64,000 nt of DNA, taken from positions 1 to 64,000 of the forward strand of contig JAKAWQ010000008.1 of assembly GCA_021816925.1 (NCBI GenBank), written 5' to 3'. The translations under genes were made by a program, and so were the position numbers. The notes beneath the pieces are model-generated. The model saw nothing but the letters and a program-made list of their open reading frames with translations, was not told where the DNA came from and did no database searches. How positions within the stretch are numbered: position 1 is the stretch's first letter; every line of letters starts with the position of its first letter. The stretch comes from Pseudomonadota bacterium (GTDB lineage Bacteria; Pseudomonadota; Alphaproteobacteria; Acetobacterales; Acetobacteraceae). Below are positions 37,288 to 45,312 of this stretch, piece after piece.

Positions 37288-37540
37288 CCTGAAGACCTAA
37301 GGCGATTTCATAGTCGATGGAATGCGGTGCGGGCGAAGCGACTCCAATTGCCGCGAGCATTGCATGTTGGGAGTGCGCTTGCAGCCAATCGGTTGCCGCG
37401 CGCGAGGTGTTCCGATTGTTCGCCGCCGCACAATTCGTGTGCTCGCTACACCACGATCGCCATTGGCTTGCCGGGGCGGCGGGCGGCCGATAGAGTGGGG
37501 TCGGTTATCGCGAACGATTCGCAACAAGGAGCCGCCTCGG

Positions 37541-37780
37541 ATGGGCCGCGAGTTCAGCCATATCGCCCGCCGCTGCGAGCGGGCCGTGGTCACCGCTTAC
37601 CGGGACCTCCGCCGCGGCGGGACGGGAGATCTGGAGGCCTTCCAGGCCTGCACCACGCTCTACCGGATCCATCATCCGGAGGCGCCGCTCACGGAGGCGC
37701 GGCGGTTGGTGGCGGAGTGGATCGACCATCACGTGGTGCGCAGGGACCGCGGGCCGACCCCGGGCTGCGAGTGCAACTGA
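37541..37780 (+). CDS. Small hypothetical protein
   Basis: A 79-residue soluble protein (MGREFSHIARRCERAVVTAY...), predicted mostly helical, with a C-terminal CEC motif. An AAGGAG ribosome-binding site is located 11 bases before the ATG. The GDPD gene begins 11 bp after its stop, so the two are likely co-transcribed. I do not recognise the family. Similar small ORFs precede GDPD genes in relatives only by assumption. Confidence 0.7.
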   Translation: MGREFSHIARRCERAVVTAYRDLRRGGTGDLEAFQACTTLYRIHHPEAPLTEARRLVAEWIDHHVVRRDRGPTPGCECN

Positions 37781-37790
37781 GCGCCGCGGG

Positions 37791-38630
37791 GTGGCAGATG
37801 AATTCCTGATCATCGGCCATCGCGGGGCGCGGGGGCTCTACCCGGAGAATACGCTCGAGGGGTTTGCCGAGGCGCTGGGGGCCGGGGTGCGCCGCTTCGA
37901 GATCGACATTGCCATCACTGCCGACGGCATGCCGGTGCTGTATCACGACCTGGTGCTTAACCCGGATATCACGCGCGGGCCGGACGGGGCGTGGTTGGCG
38001 CGGCCGGGGCCGCCGATCCGGGCACTCCGGCTCTTCGAGCTTCAGGGCTTCGATGTCGGGCGGATCCGGCCGGGCACGGCCTACGCGGCGCGCTATCCGG
38101 CGCAACGGCCGATCGATGGGGCGCGCATCCCGACGCTCGAGGCGGTGCTCGCGGCGGCGCCGGAGGCCTGGTTCACGATCGAGCTGAAAACCAATCCGAA
38201 GCGGCGGGAGCTCACGGTAACGGGACCGGAGATGGCCGAGCGGGTGGTGGCGGTGGCGGAGGCGGCGGGGGCCATTGGCCGCATCCGTGTGCAGTCCTTC
38301 GACTGGCGCGGGCCGCGGCATCTCGGCCGCGTGCGGCCGGAGGTGGCGCGCGCTTGGCTGACCGAGCCGAAGACGGTGGAGGCGGCGGCGTTGTGGTGGG
38401 GGATCGAGGTGGCCGGGCGCTCGGTGCCGCAGGCGGTGGCGGCGGAAGGCGGCGATTGCTGGACGCCGGAGCACTGTTCGCTGACGCGGGCGGCGGTGGC
38501 GGAGGCGGGTTCGCTCGGGCTTGCCGTCATTCCTTGGACCGTGAACGAGCCGGCGGAGATGGCGCGGCTCCGGGATTGGGGCGTGGCCGGGCTGATCACC
38601 GACCGACCGGATCTGGTCCCCTCCGGCTGA
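37791..38630 (+). CDS. Glycerophosphodiester phosphodiesterase
   Basis: A 279-residue TIM-barrel enzyme that hydrolyses glycerophosphodiesters to glycerol-3-phosphate and an alcohol. The catalytic segment GHRGARGLYPENTLEGF (about residues 9-25) holds the general acid/base His. The metal-binding Glu-x-Asp is FEIDIAITADGMPVLYHD, whose second His completes the active site. FTIELKT is the third conserved element. No signal peptide is seen, so it is cytoplasmic (UgpQ-like). The start is GTG. Its glycerol-3-phosphate product could feed GlpD. Confidence 0.94.
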   Translation: MADEFLIIGHRGARGLYPENTLEGFAEALGAGVRRFEIDIAITADGMPVLYHDLVLNPDITRGPDGAWLARPGPPIRALRLFELQGFDVGRIRPGTAYAARYPAQRPIDGARIPTLEAVLAAAPEAWFTIELKTNPKRRELTVTGPEMAERVVAVAEAAGAIGRIRVQSFDWRGPRHLGRVRPEVARAWLTEPKTVEAAALWWGIEVAGRSVPQAVAAEGGDCWTPEHCSLTRAAVAEAGSLGLAVIPWTVNEPAEMARLRDWGVAGLITDRPDLVPSG

Positions 38631-38705
38631 CATTCGCGGCCGGCGGCAGGGAAACGCGGCGCATGGCCGGGCGGACGGAACGGACGGTGCACCGGCGCGG
38701 GCCGC

Positions 38706-39338
38706 TCACGAGTTACCGAGAAAATTGGCATTAACCGAGGCGCGGGAGAGCAGCGCCTGCATGGCCGGGTTTTGCACCGCGTCCTCCGCAACCAGCGCCT
38801 CCATCGGCACGAAATACTCGTGCGGATGGGGAATTTGGTTGTTGATGAAACCGTTGTAGTGGCGCTGCTTCAGCCCGTACATGACCTTGACGTCGCGCAC
38901 GGGCAGAACGAGGGGCGCGGTGGGTACTTGGCGGAGCACGCCAGTGAGGGTCCAGCGCGGGGTGGGTTCGCCGGCGCTCGCCGGGGACAGGAGCCAGGGC
39001 AGCGGACAGACGGCCAGCAGGGACTGCGTGCTGGGGGCGAAGCGGGAGCGCTTGTCGAGCAGGTTCTGCAGCGAGCCGCAGGCTTCGATTGCGAAGATAT
39101 CCACAAAAGGCTCCCCAGGCGTGCCGCCGAAATGCAGCCACAGGCCATCCGGCAGCGTTCGGAGTTGGGAGCTGCCGGGGAACTTGAGGAACGGATGCGA
39201 ACCCTCTGAGCTGCTTCCAGGGCGCCCACGCAGCCAGTGATCCGGTTTGGGGCTGCGTCGCGCCACGCCGGGAGGGCTCTGCGGCCATCTCTGCAAGCGC
39301 GCGCGCACCAGGGCGTCGAGCGAGCGGAAGTCGTTCAT
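38706..39338 (-). CDS. Hypothetical protein, no recognised family
   Basis: A 210-residue soluble protein starting MNDFRSLDALVRARLQRWPQ. It has no signal peptide, no membrane helix and no motif I can name. Segments that look conserved in character are HPFLKFPGSSQLRTLPDGLW, VDIFAIEACGSLQNLLDKRS and KVMYGLKQRHYNGF. Codon use is that of a real gene, and it stands alone with an AT-rich upstream region. The FAIEACGS segment and single-gene setting would fit a mobile accessory gene, for example a nuclease-like protein, but this is speculation. Confidence 0.7.
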   Translation of the reverse strand: MNDFRSLDALVRARLQRWPQSPPGVARRSPKPDHWLRGRPGSSSEGSHPFLKFPGSSQLRTLPDGLWLHFGGTPGEPFVDIFAIEACGSLQNLLDKRSRFAPSTQSLLAVCPLPWLLSPASAGEPTPRWTLTGVLRQVPTAPLVLPVRDVKVMYGLKQRHYNGFINNQIPHPHEYFVPMEALVAEDAVQNPAMQALLSRASVNANFLGNS

Positions 39339-40157
39339 AGCCAGCCCTCCTTGGCTTCTGGAGCTGCGTTATCAACCCTCGCGCGTATCCTTAGCGTACC
39401 GGAGAAGGACGGCAAGAAGAAAATCAACTGAAAGTAAATAATACTTTTCGAATGTTGCAACCTAGGGTTTATAGCCCGCTCCTTCGGAACGTCGCAGCGC
39501 GACGAGACTGCTGCCTCTCCGGATTTGCTTTGTCCGTGGATATCGGTCACCCGAATTTACTCTTGAGTCTTTTGAATCCCTTGTTGCAGGGTCTTGAAGT
39601 TACTTATCAACATCCTGTGGATATAGTTGTCCCCCGATCAGGGCAGCCGGCCGGGTCGAGCGGCGCATCGCCGCCCGCGGCACCAGCCGGCAGCGCTCGG
39701 GCCTCGCTTTGCCTTGGGTTGCGTGTTGCCCGTGCGGGCGCCACCAGGAGCAGCCATCCCTGGCGGTTCCATGGGCTTTTGCAGCATTTCCAGGCAGGCC
39801 ACGGAGCGCGATCCGTGGCCGGAGCGCCTAGGAAATCGGAACCGGAGGGTGGGCCATTTTTTTGCTTCGCGATGCATCGAGGGTTCAACGAGCGTGGGTC
39901 GGCGCGCTCGGGACTTCACGAACAAACATCAAGGAGGCTTCGATGGGGCTGGATGCGCCGAAACTGGGGCCGAGGGAACTTGGCGGACTGCGTTATCGCC
40001 GCCGGGGCGAGCGTTGCAGCACACGCCGCCTCGTCCTGCGCGCCCGCTGCGACCCCTGTTGCGCGCTTGAGTGCGAGTTCCTCGGCATCTCCGCTCGGAT
40101 GAGTGCTCCGGCTTCCTCAGGAGATCAGGCTGTGGGTGCGCCCAAAATCGTCACGGT
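39339..40157. other. Intergenic region, AT-rich with DnaA-box-like sites
   Basis: 819 bp without a convincing gene. The first 300 bp are clearly more AT-rich than the rest of the window. They contain TTATCAACA (39604-39612), TGTGGATAT (39616-39624, reverse complement ATATCCACA) and CGTGGATAT (39535-39543). Each of the first two is one mismatch from the DnaA box TTATCCACA. Later, AAGGAGG plus ATG near 39943 could start a short ORF, but its coding character is poor. Confidence 0.5.
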
Positions 40158-40994
40158 TCAGCCTTTCACCGCGCCCGCGGTCAGGCCCTGGACCAGGTAA
40201 CGCTGGAGGAAGACGAACACGAGGATCGTCGGCGCGCTGACCATCACAGAGCCCGCCATGAGCTGGTTCCAGTAGGTCTCGAACTGGCCGACATAGGTCA
40301 GCACGAAGCCGGGGGGAATGAGCCGCATCGCCGGCGAGGTGGTGAGCGTCAGCGCCCAGATGAGATCGTTCCAGCCGGCAAGGAAGGCGAACAGTGCGAC
40401 CGCGATCATGCCAGGCAGCATCATGGGCACCACCACGCGGAGCAGCGCGCCGCCGCGGCGGCAGCCGTCGATCATGGCCGCTTCCTCCACTTCAACCGGA
40501 ACCGCATCGACGAAGCCGCGCATCATCCAGACGCTGAACGGCAATCCGTGGGTGATGTACGAGAGTACCAATGCCGTATAGGTGTTGAGCAGGTCGAAGC
40601 GGCGGAAGAACACGTAAAGCGCGATCAGCAGCACGGTGGAGGGGAACATCTGCATCGCCAGGATCCCGAGCATCAAGACCGATTTACCGCGGATGCGGAA
40701 GCGCGCGAAGCTGTAGCCGGCGAGGGTGGCGAGCAGCACGGTGATCAGGCTTGCCAGCACATTGACGATGACACTGTTGGCGAAATAGGTCGGGAATGCG
40801 CTGTGGGCGAGGACGTCGCGATAGGCCGAGAACGTCCAGACCTTGGGCCATAGCCGGCCCGGCGCGCCGAACAGCTCGGCCCGTGTCTTGAGCGAGGTGA
40901 AGCACATCCAGACGATCGGCAGCAGCGCGAAGGAGAGAAGCGCGAGCGCGACGAGACCGATGAAGATTTTTGCGGACGCGTTGCGGCGTCTCAT
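40158..40994 (-). CDS. Carbohydrate ABC transporter permease (MalG type)
   Basis: A 278-residue inner-membrane component of a binding-protein-dependent sugar importer. Six hydrophobic helices are visible, the first being IFIGLVALALLSFALLPIVWMCF. The EAA loop that docks the ATPase reads EEAAMIDGCRRGGALLRVVVPMMLPG, near residue 180. It overlaps the upstream MalF-type gene by four bases (ATGA). The gene ends the operon. No ATP-binding subunit follows, so a shared ATPase encoded elsewhere is required. Confidence 0.93.
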   Translation of the reverse strand: MRRRNASAKIFIGLVALALLSFALLPIVWMCFTSLKTRAELFGAPGRLWPKVWTFSAYRDVLAHSAFPTYFANSVIVNVLASLITVLLATLAGYSFARFRIRGKSVLMLGILAMQMFPSTVLLIALYVFFRRFDLLNTYTALVLSYITHGLPFSVWMMRGFVDAVPVEVEEAAMIDGCRRGGALLRVVVPMMLPGMIAVALFAFLAGWNDLIWALTLTTSPAMRLIPPGFVLTYVGQFETYWNQLMAGSVMVSAPTILVFVFLQRYLVQGLTAGAVKG

Positions 40995-41869
40995 GGCGCT
41001 TCGTCCCTGCCGCCGATCGCGCGAAGGTAGAATCCCGTGACGACCAGCAGCAGTCCGAGCCACAGCACCCCGATCGTCGCCGCGTAGCCGAGATTGAAGT
41101 CCTGGAACGCCTGCCGGTACACCCAGACGGAGAAGGTGAGCGTCCAGTTGGCGGGTCCGCCTTCGGTCATCGGCCAGATGATCGTAAAGTTGTTGAAATT
41201 CCAGATGACGGTGAGAATGGTGGTGATGGCGATGATGCGCCGGAGCTGCGGCAAGGTGACGAACCAGAGCCGCTGCCACCAGCCGGCACCGTCCACCACC
41301 GCTGCCTCGATGATCTCGTTCGGGATCGATTGCAGTCCGGCCAGCAGCATGAGCATGAAGAACGGCGTCTCGTTCCATACGTACGCGAGCACGACGGCGG
41401 CGGGTGCGGTGGCGGGATGTGCGAGCCACGGCTGGAAGGTCCGGATAATCCCGAGATCCTTCAGGATCACATTGAAGACGCCGACCGTCGGATTGTACAT
41501 GAACTGGAACAGGAACGCGATGACCACTTGCGGTACGACCCAAGGCAACAGAACTAGGCCGCGCAGGATTCCACTTCCGGCGGTGATCTCGTTCAGAACC
41601 AGAGCCTCGGTAAAGCCGAGCAGGAAGGCGCCCAGCATCGGCGCGATGCCGAGGGCGAGCGTGTTGATCAACGCCGTATAAAAAGTCGGGTCCGAGAAGA
41701 GTGACACATAATTCGCAAAGCCCACGAAGTGGTTCGTGCGGTTGATCAGGTCGTAGTCGGTGAAGCTGTAGCCGATCGTCCTGAGCAGCGGATAGACATA
41801 AATCGCTGCCAGCACGAGGAGCGCCGGCAGGATGGTGGCGAGCGCAAAGCCGCGATCGCGTCGTGCCAT
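40991..41869 (-). CDS. Carbohydrate ABC transporter permease (MalF type)
   Basis: A 292-residue partner permease with six membrane helices. The signal-anchor-like first helix is FALATILPALLVLAAIYVYPL. The EAA loop is EIIEAAVVDGAGWWQRLWFVTLPQLR near residue 175. TIWPMTEGGPANWTLTFSVWVYRQAF is typical of the family. It sits between the solute-binding protein gene (156 bp upstream) and the MalG-type gene that it overlaps. Confidence 0.93.
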   Translation of the reverse strand: MARRDRGFALATILPALLVLAAIYVYPLLRTIGYSFTDYDLINRTNHFVGFANYVSLFSDPTFYTALINTLALGIAPMLGAFLLGFTEALVLNEITAGSGILRGLVLLPWVVPQVVIAFLFQFMYNPTVGVFNVILKDLGIIRTFQPWLAHPATAPAAVVLAYVWNETPFFMLMLLAGLQSIPNEIIEAAVVDGAGWWQRLWFVTLPQLRRIIAITTILTVIWNFNNFTIIWPMTEGGPANWTLTFSVWVYRQAFQDFNLGYAATIGVLWLGLLLVVTGFYLRAIGGRDEAP

Positions 41870-42025
41870 GCGCTGCGCCTAGCTCCCGGGACCGGATCGA
41901 CCAGGCTTTGCGCGCGCTCGCGGGCTCGCCCGCCGAAGCGGTGCGACGATGCACGAAAGCGCGGCGGCGGCGCGACGCCCGGGAGGCACTCCGCTCGTGT
42001 CCTGCCGGTCGGCGTCGTGTCCGGG

Positions 42026-43345
42026 CTAGGACCGGAAGTGCGGATAGATGCGCTTCAGGGCCGCCTCGAGTGCCGCCAGCGTCGTTTTCACATTGCTCCC
42101 GTTCACCACCCTCTGGAGTGCGTTCACCATGTCGTTGCTGGCACGGTACCAGGTCGGGTTGTACGGGATCGGCACTGCCTCGGGGATGATTTCCTTGACC
42201 CATGCCTGCTGGTAGGGCTGCGCCAGATCGGCGCTGAACCGCTGCTGCAGGCTCGTCAGCGGAGGCAGGCCGCCTTCGGGAATGATGAAGTCGCGCATGT
42301 CGGCCGGGCTGCTCACCATGAAGCGGAGGAAGGTCCACGCGGCCTTGGGGTCGGCGGCCTTGGCGCTCATCGCGATCTGGTGGATGTCGATCGCCGTGTG
42401 CGACACGCCGTTTGGCCCGACCGGTACCGTGGTTGCGCCGAACTCGGCGGCGAAGGCGGCGTTTGCGGCGTAGCGAGGATTGATGGAGCTGACGATCCCG
42501 CGGAGATAAGGTCCGTCGAGCGTGAAGACGATCTGGTCGGTTGCGAAGAGCTGGCGATTATCCTTCATGTTGTTGCCGACCGGCATCTCGTGCTTCTTCG
42601 CCAATGTCTGGAACCACGCGAAGGCCTGCTCCGTGCACGGCTGGGTCCAGCCGAGGTGGCCGTCCGCCATCGGCGGGCGCTTGCAGAAGGCCTGCAGCCA
42701 GGGCCACATCACCACGACGGTGTAGGCGCCCTTGCTGGTCATCATGGCGAAGGGGAAGACCTTGGGTTCCTTCGCCTTGACGACCTGGATGTCGTGGGTG
42801 AGCGCGGCGATGGTGCGTGGCGGATGGGCCGGGTTGAGCCCCGCCTTCGTCATCAGCCCCTTATTGTACCAGAACCCGTGCGGCGTGAGCGAGAGCGGCA
42901 GCGCCACCAGTTTGCCGCCGGCTTCACCGTCCTGGAGCATCGAGGGCTGAATGTCGGAGATGAGCGCCTTGTCGGCGTAACCCCGCAGATCGGCGAGCGC
43001 TCCCTGTGCGGCCAGCGCCTGCGGCATGCCGCTCGAAAGCTCCATCACGTCGGGCGTGTTGTTGCCGATCGTCATCACCGTGAGCTGGCTCACCATGTCG
43101 GCAAACGGGATGGCGATCATCTTCACGTGGATGCAGGGATTGGCCTGTTCGAACGCGGCGATCGAGGCGGTGACTTCCTTGCTGGTCGCGGTTTCGGCGG
43201 CAGCCCAGTTGGCGAAGGTGATCTGCTGCGGCCGGCCGGCGCAGCTTGCGGCGTGTGAGGGTATTGCGAACATCAGGATGGCGAGGGTGCCTGCGAGGGC
43301 TGCGGCGGCGCGCTTCGTCACGGCCATGAAATCGTTACGCATCAT
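42026..43345 (-). CDS. Extracellular sugar-binding protein (family 1)
   Basis: A 439-residue periplasmic binding protein for the MalFG-type importer. A signal peptide covers about residues 1-33 (LAGTLAILMFAIPSHAASC). The mature protein has family-typical segments FANWAAAETATSKEVTASIAAFEQANP, TPDVMELSSGMPQALAAQGALADL and PLSLTPHGFWYNKGL. It precedes the two permease genes on the same strand, with the normal gene order binding protein-permease-permease. The ligand is unknown. The preferred start is the first of two adjacent Met codons, after a GGGGGAAAA ribosome-binding site. Confidence 0.92.
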   Translation of the reverse strand: MMRNDFMAVTKRAAAALAGTLAILMFAIPSHAASCAGRPQQITFANWAAAETATSKEVTASIAAFEQANPCIHVKMIAIPFADMVSQLTVMTIGNNTPDVMELSSGMPQALAAQGALADLRGYADKALISDIQPSMLQDGEAGGKLVALPLSLTPHGFWYNKGLMTKAGLNPAHPPRTIAALTHDIQVVKAKEPKVFPFAMMTSKGAYTVVVMWPWLQAFCKRPPMADGHLGWTQPCTEQAFAWFQTLAKKHEMPVGNNMKDNRQLFATDQIVFTLDGPYLRGIVSSINPRYAANAAFAAEFGATTVPVGPNGVSHTAIDIHQIAMSAKAADPKAAWTFLRFMVSSPADMRDFIIPEGGLPPLTSLQQRFSADLAQPYQQAWVKEIIPEAVPIPYNPTWYRASNDMVNALQRVVNGSNVKTTLAALEAALKRIYPHFRS

Positions 43346-43639
43346 TGACTTTTCCCCCGATCCTTGCTTGCGATCTGTGAAATGCAACCCTACGCTGCGG
43401 ACGCTCCGGGGACAAGCCTGGGCGCGGCGTGCCGAGCGGTGTGGCGACCGCCGGCAATCATGCTTTCGCTTCGTTGTTAGGCGAAGAAGACGCGGGCGTT
43501 TTTGTGTCGCACGGGTGATCTGCCGACGCGTTGCATGGTCGATGCTCCCCGGGCGTGGGGCGGGGACGCGTTGATCAGCGTCAATGCCGGCCTTCGCGGA
43601 AGGGCGTTCCGTGGCCTCCGGAGAAGGAGGAGGACGACG

Positions 43640-43966
43640 ATGCCAAAGCGGCAGCTCGATCCGGAGGCGCTGATCCGGCGCCGGGCAAGGCGGATGTGGC
43701 GGGAGGACGGCAGCCCGAGGGGACGGATGGCGGAGTATCTGGAGCGCGCGCGTGAGCTGCAGGCGATCATCGACCATCCGCAGGCGGGCCTGCTTCCCAA
43801 TCCGATGACCCGGCACGGCGGCGCGGTCGAGCCCGAGCAACCGGTGGAGGAAGCCGCGATCATAGAAAATCTCGGCGAATTTCCGGTGGGTTTCACCGAC
43901 CAGGGCGATCGCGTGTCGGCGCCGATGACGCGCAAGCGTGCGCGCAAGCTTCGCGAGGGGGGTTGA
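43640..43966 (+). CDS. DUF2934-like hypothetical protein
   Basis: A 108-residue, strongly charged protein (MPKRQLDPEALIRRRARRMW...). The N-terminal part with IRRRARRMWREDGSPRGRMAEYLERAREL resembles DUF2934 proteins, which have an alphaproteobacterial distribution and unknown function. A GGAGGAGGACGACG sequence upstream gives a strong ribosome-binding site. The gene is 57 bp upstream of the hydrolase and probably co-transcribed. Confidence 0.72.
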   Translation: MPKRQLDPEALIRRRARRMWREDGSPRGRMAEYLERARELQAIIDHPQAGLLPNPMTRHGGAVEPEQPVEEAAIIENLGEFPVGFTDQGDRVSAPMTRKRARKLREGG

Positions 43967-44023
43967 GCCGGGGTCGCGAAGAGCGTGTCCCCGGGTGATG
44001 CGGGCTGAAGGGAGGTCGCTGCC

Positions 44024-44689
44024 ATGGCCGGGAGAGACGGAGGTGCGCGGACGGAGGCGATCCGGATACCGCCCTTGAACCTTGAAGGAAGCCTCGGGTT
44101 CCCGGCGGGCGAGGCGGCAGGACTCGTTCTCTTTGCTCACGGCAGCGGCAGCAGCCGGTTCAGTCCGCGGAACAATGCGGTTGGAGGCGCGCTCCGGCAG
44201 GCCGGCCTTGCGACGCTCTTGTTCGACCTCCTGAGCGAGACGGAGGCGCGCGATCGCGGCAATGTCTTCGATATCGAGCTGCTTGCCGGGCGGCTCCTGG
44301 CAGCGACTGCCTGGGCACGGACATTCGAGGGCACGCGAAAGCTGGCGCTCGGCTATTTCGGCGCGAGCACCGGGGCGGCGGCCGCCCTTGTTGCGGCGGC
44401 GCAGCCTGGCTCGGAAATCCGGGCCGTGGTTTCGCGCGGCGGGCGGCCCGACCTTGCAGGCAAGGCGCTCGACAAGGTGCGCGCGCCGACGCTCCTGATC
44501 GTCGGCGGGGCGGACACGGACGTTCTTGCCCTCAACCGTGCGGCGCTTCGCGCGCTCCGCTGCGAGGCGCGGATCGAGATTGTGCCGGGCGCGACCCACC
44601 TCTTCGAGGAGCCGGGCGCGCTCGAGGCGGTAGTGGACCTGGCACGCCGCTGGTTCCTGGACCATCTGGGCGGACGCATGCGGGCGTAG
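44024..44689 (+). CDS. Alpha/beta hydrolase (dienelactone-hydrolase-like)
   Basis: A 221-residue alpha/beta-hydrolase. The nucleophile elbow is GYFGASTGAAA (GxSxG, Ser near residue 115). The oxyanion-hole region is VLFAHGSGSSRFSPRNN. The acid and His are probably in LIVGGADTDV and PGATHLFEEPGA. The group is often found beside phosphoribosyltransferase domains, which is not the case here. Substrate unknown. It ends 93 bp from the convergent HU-like gene. Confidence 0.87.
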   Translation: MAGRDGGARTEAIRIPPLNLEGSLGFPAGEAAGLVLFAHGSGSSRFSPRNNAVGGALRQAGLATLLFDLLSETEARDRGNVFDIELLAGRLLAATAWARTFEGTRKLALGYFGASTGAAAALVAAAQPGSEIRAVVSRGGRPDLAGKALDKVRAPTLLIVGGADTDVLALNRAALRALRCEARIEIVPGATHLFEEPGALEAVVDLARRWFLDHLGGRMRA

Positions 44690-44782
44690 GCGAGGCAAGC
44701 GAAAAAAGAGCGCTTCCAACCGACGTTGGAGGAGCTCGTGGTTGTTCGCGCGTGCAGCGGTGGGGCCGTGGCGTGCGGGCGG

Positions 44783-45124
44783 CTAGATCGCTTCCTTGAG
44801 TTCCTTGGCGGCGCGGAAGGCGATCTTCTTGCTGGCCTTGATCTTGATGGCCTCCCCGGTTGCGGGGTTGCGGCCCATGCGGGCAGCGCGGTGGCGGACC
44901 TGCAGGATACCGAGACCGGCAAGGCGCAGGCGAGCGCCCTTCTTGAGGTGGCGGGTCGTGAGCGTGACCAAGTCGGCGAGGATGGCCTCGGCATCCTTCT
45001 TCGCAAGGTCGTGCTTCTCGGCCAGCTCGGCGGCAACCTGCTTCAAGGTCACGGTCACCACCGGGGCGGCGGGCTTGCCTGGCTTCTTGGCGGCGCCGGG
45101 CGGCATCGGAGCGGCTTTCGGCAT
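44783..45124 (-). CDS. HU-family DNA-binding protein with N-terminal extension
   Basis: A 113-residue nucleoid-associated protein. The HU/IHF fold starts near residue 24 (VTVTLKQVAAELAEKHDLAKKDAEAILADL). It includes the LAGLGILQVRHRAAR hinge and the DNA-binding arm with GRNPATGEAIKIKASKK. The first roughly 22 residues are a Lys/Pro/Ala-rich tail (PPGAAKKPGKPAAP) absent from standard 90-residue HU. Such basic tails are seen in some alphaproteobacterial HU proteins and may add DNA contacts. This is an additional HU-like protein besides IHF-beta. Confidence 0.9.
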   Translation of the reverse strand: MPKAAPMPPGAAKKPGKPAAPVVTVTLKQVAAELAEKHDLAKKDAEAILADLVTLTTRHLKKGARLRLAGLGILQVRHRAARMGRNPATGEAIKIKASKKIAFRAAKELKEAI

Positions 45125-45312
45125 GGATCTCTCCCTCGTCGATGGCGCTGTGACGGTAACACGGGAATCGGCCGCGCCGTATCGATTCGCGGAGAGGAAT
45201 GCTGCCCGATGGCGGCATTTTTCTCTAGTGCGGCCGGGAATCCCGGGGTTTCCCCGCGGCGGGCGGCCGCCGGGCCCGGCAGCGGCGACCTCCCCAGGCG
45301 CCGGTGCGGGCT

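Noticed and set aside
37805-38625. Minus-strand frame opposite the GDPD gene.
   Set aside because: Arg/Pro/His-rich antisense shadow of a well-defined enzyme.
42026-44719. An 897-codon minus-strand frame that extends the sugar-binding protein upstream.
   Set aside because: The signal peptide starts at 43345. The upstream part is antisense to the DUF2934-like and hydrolase genes.
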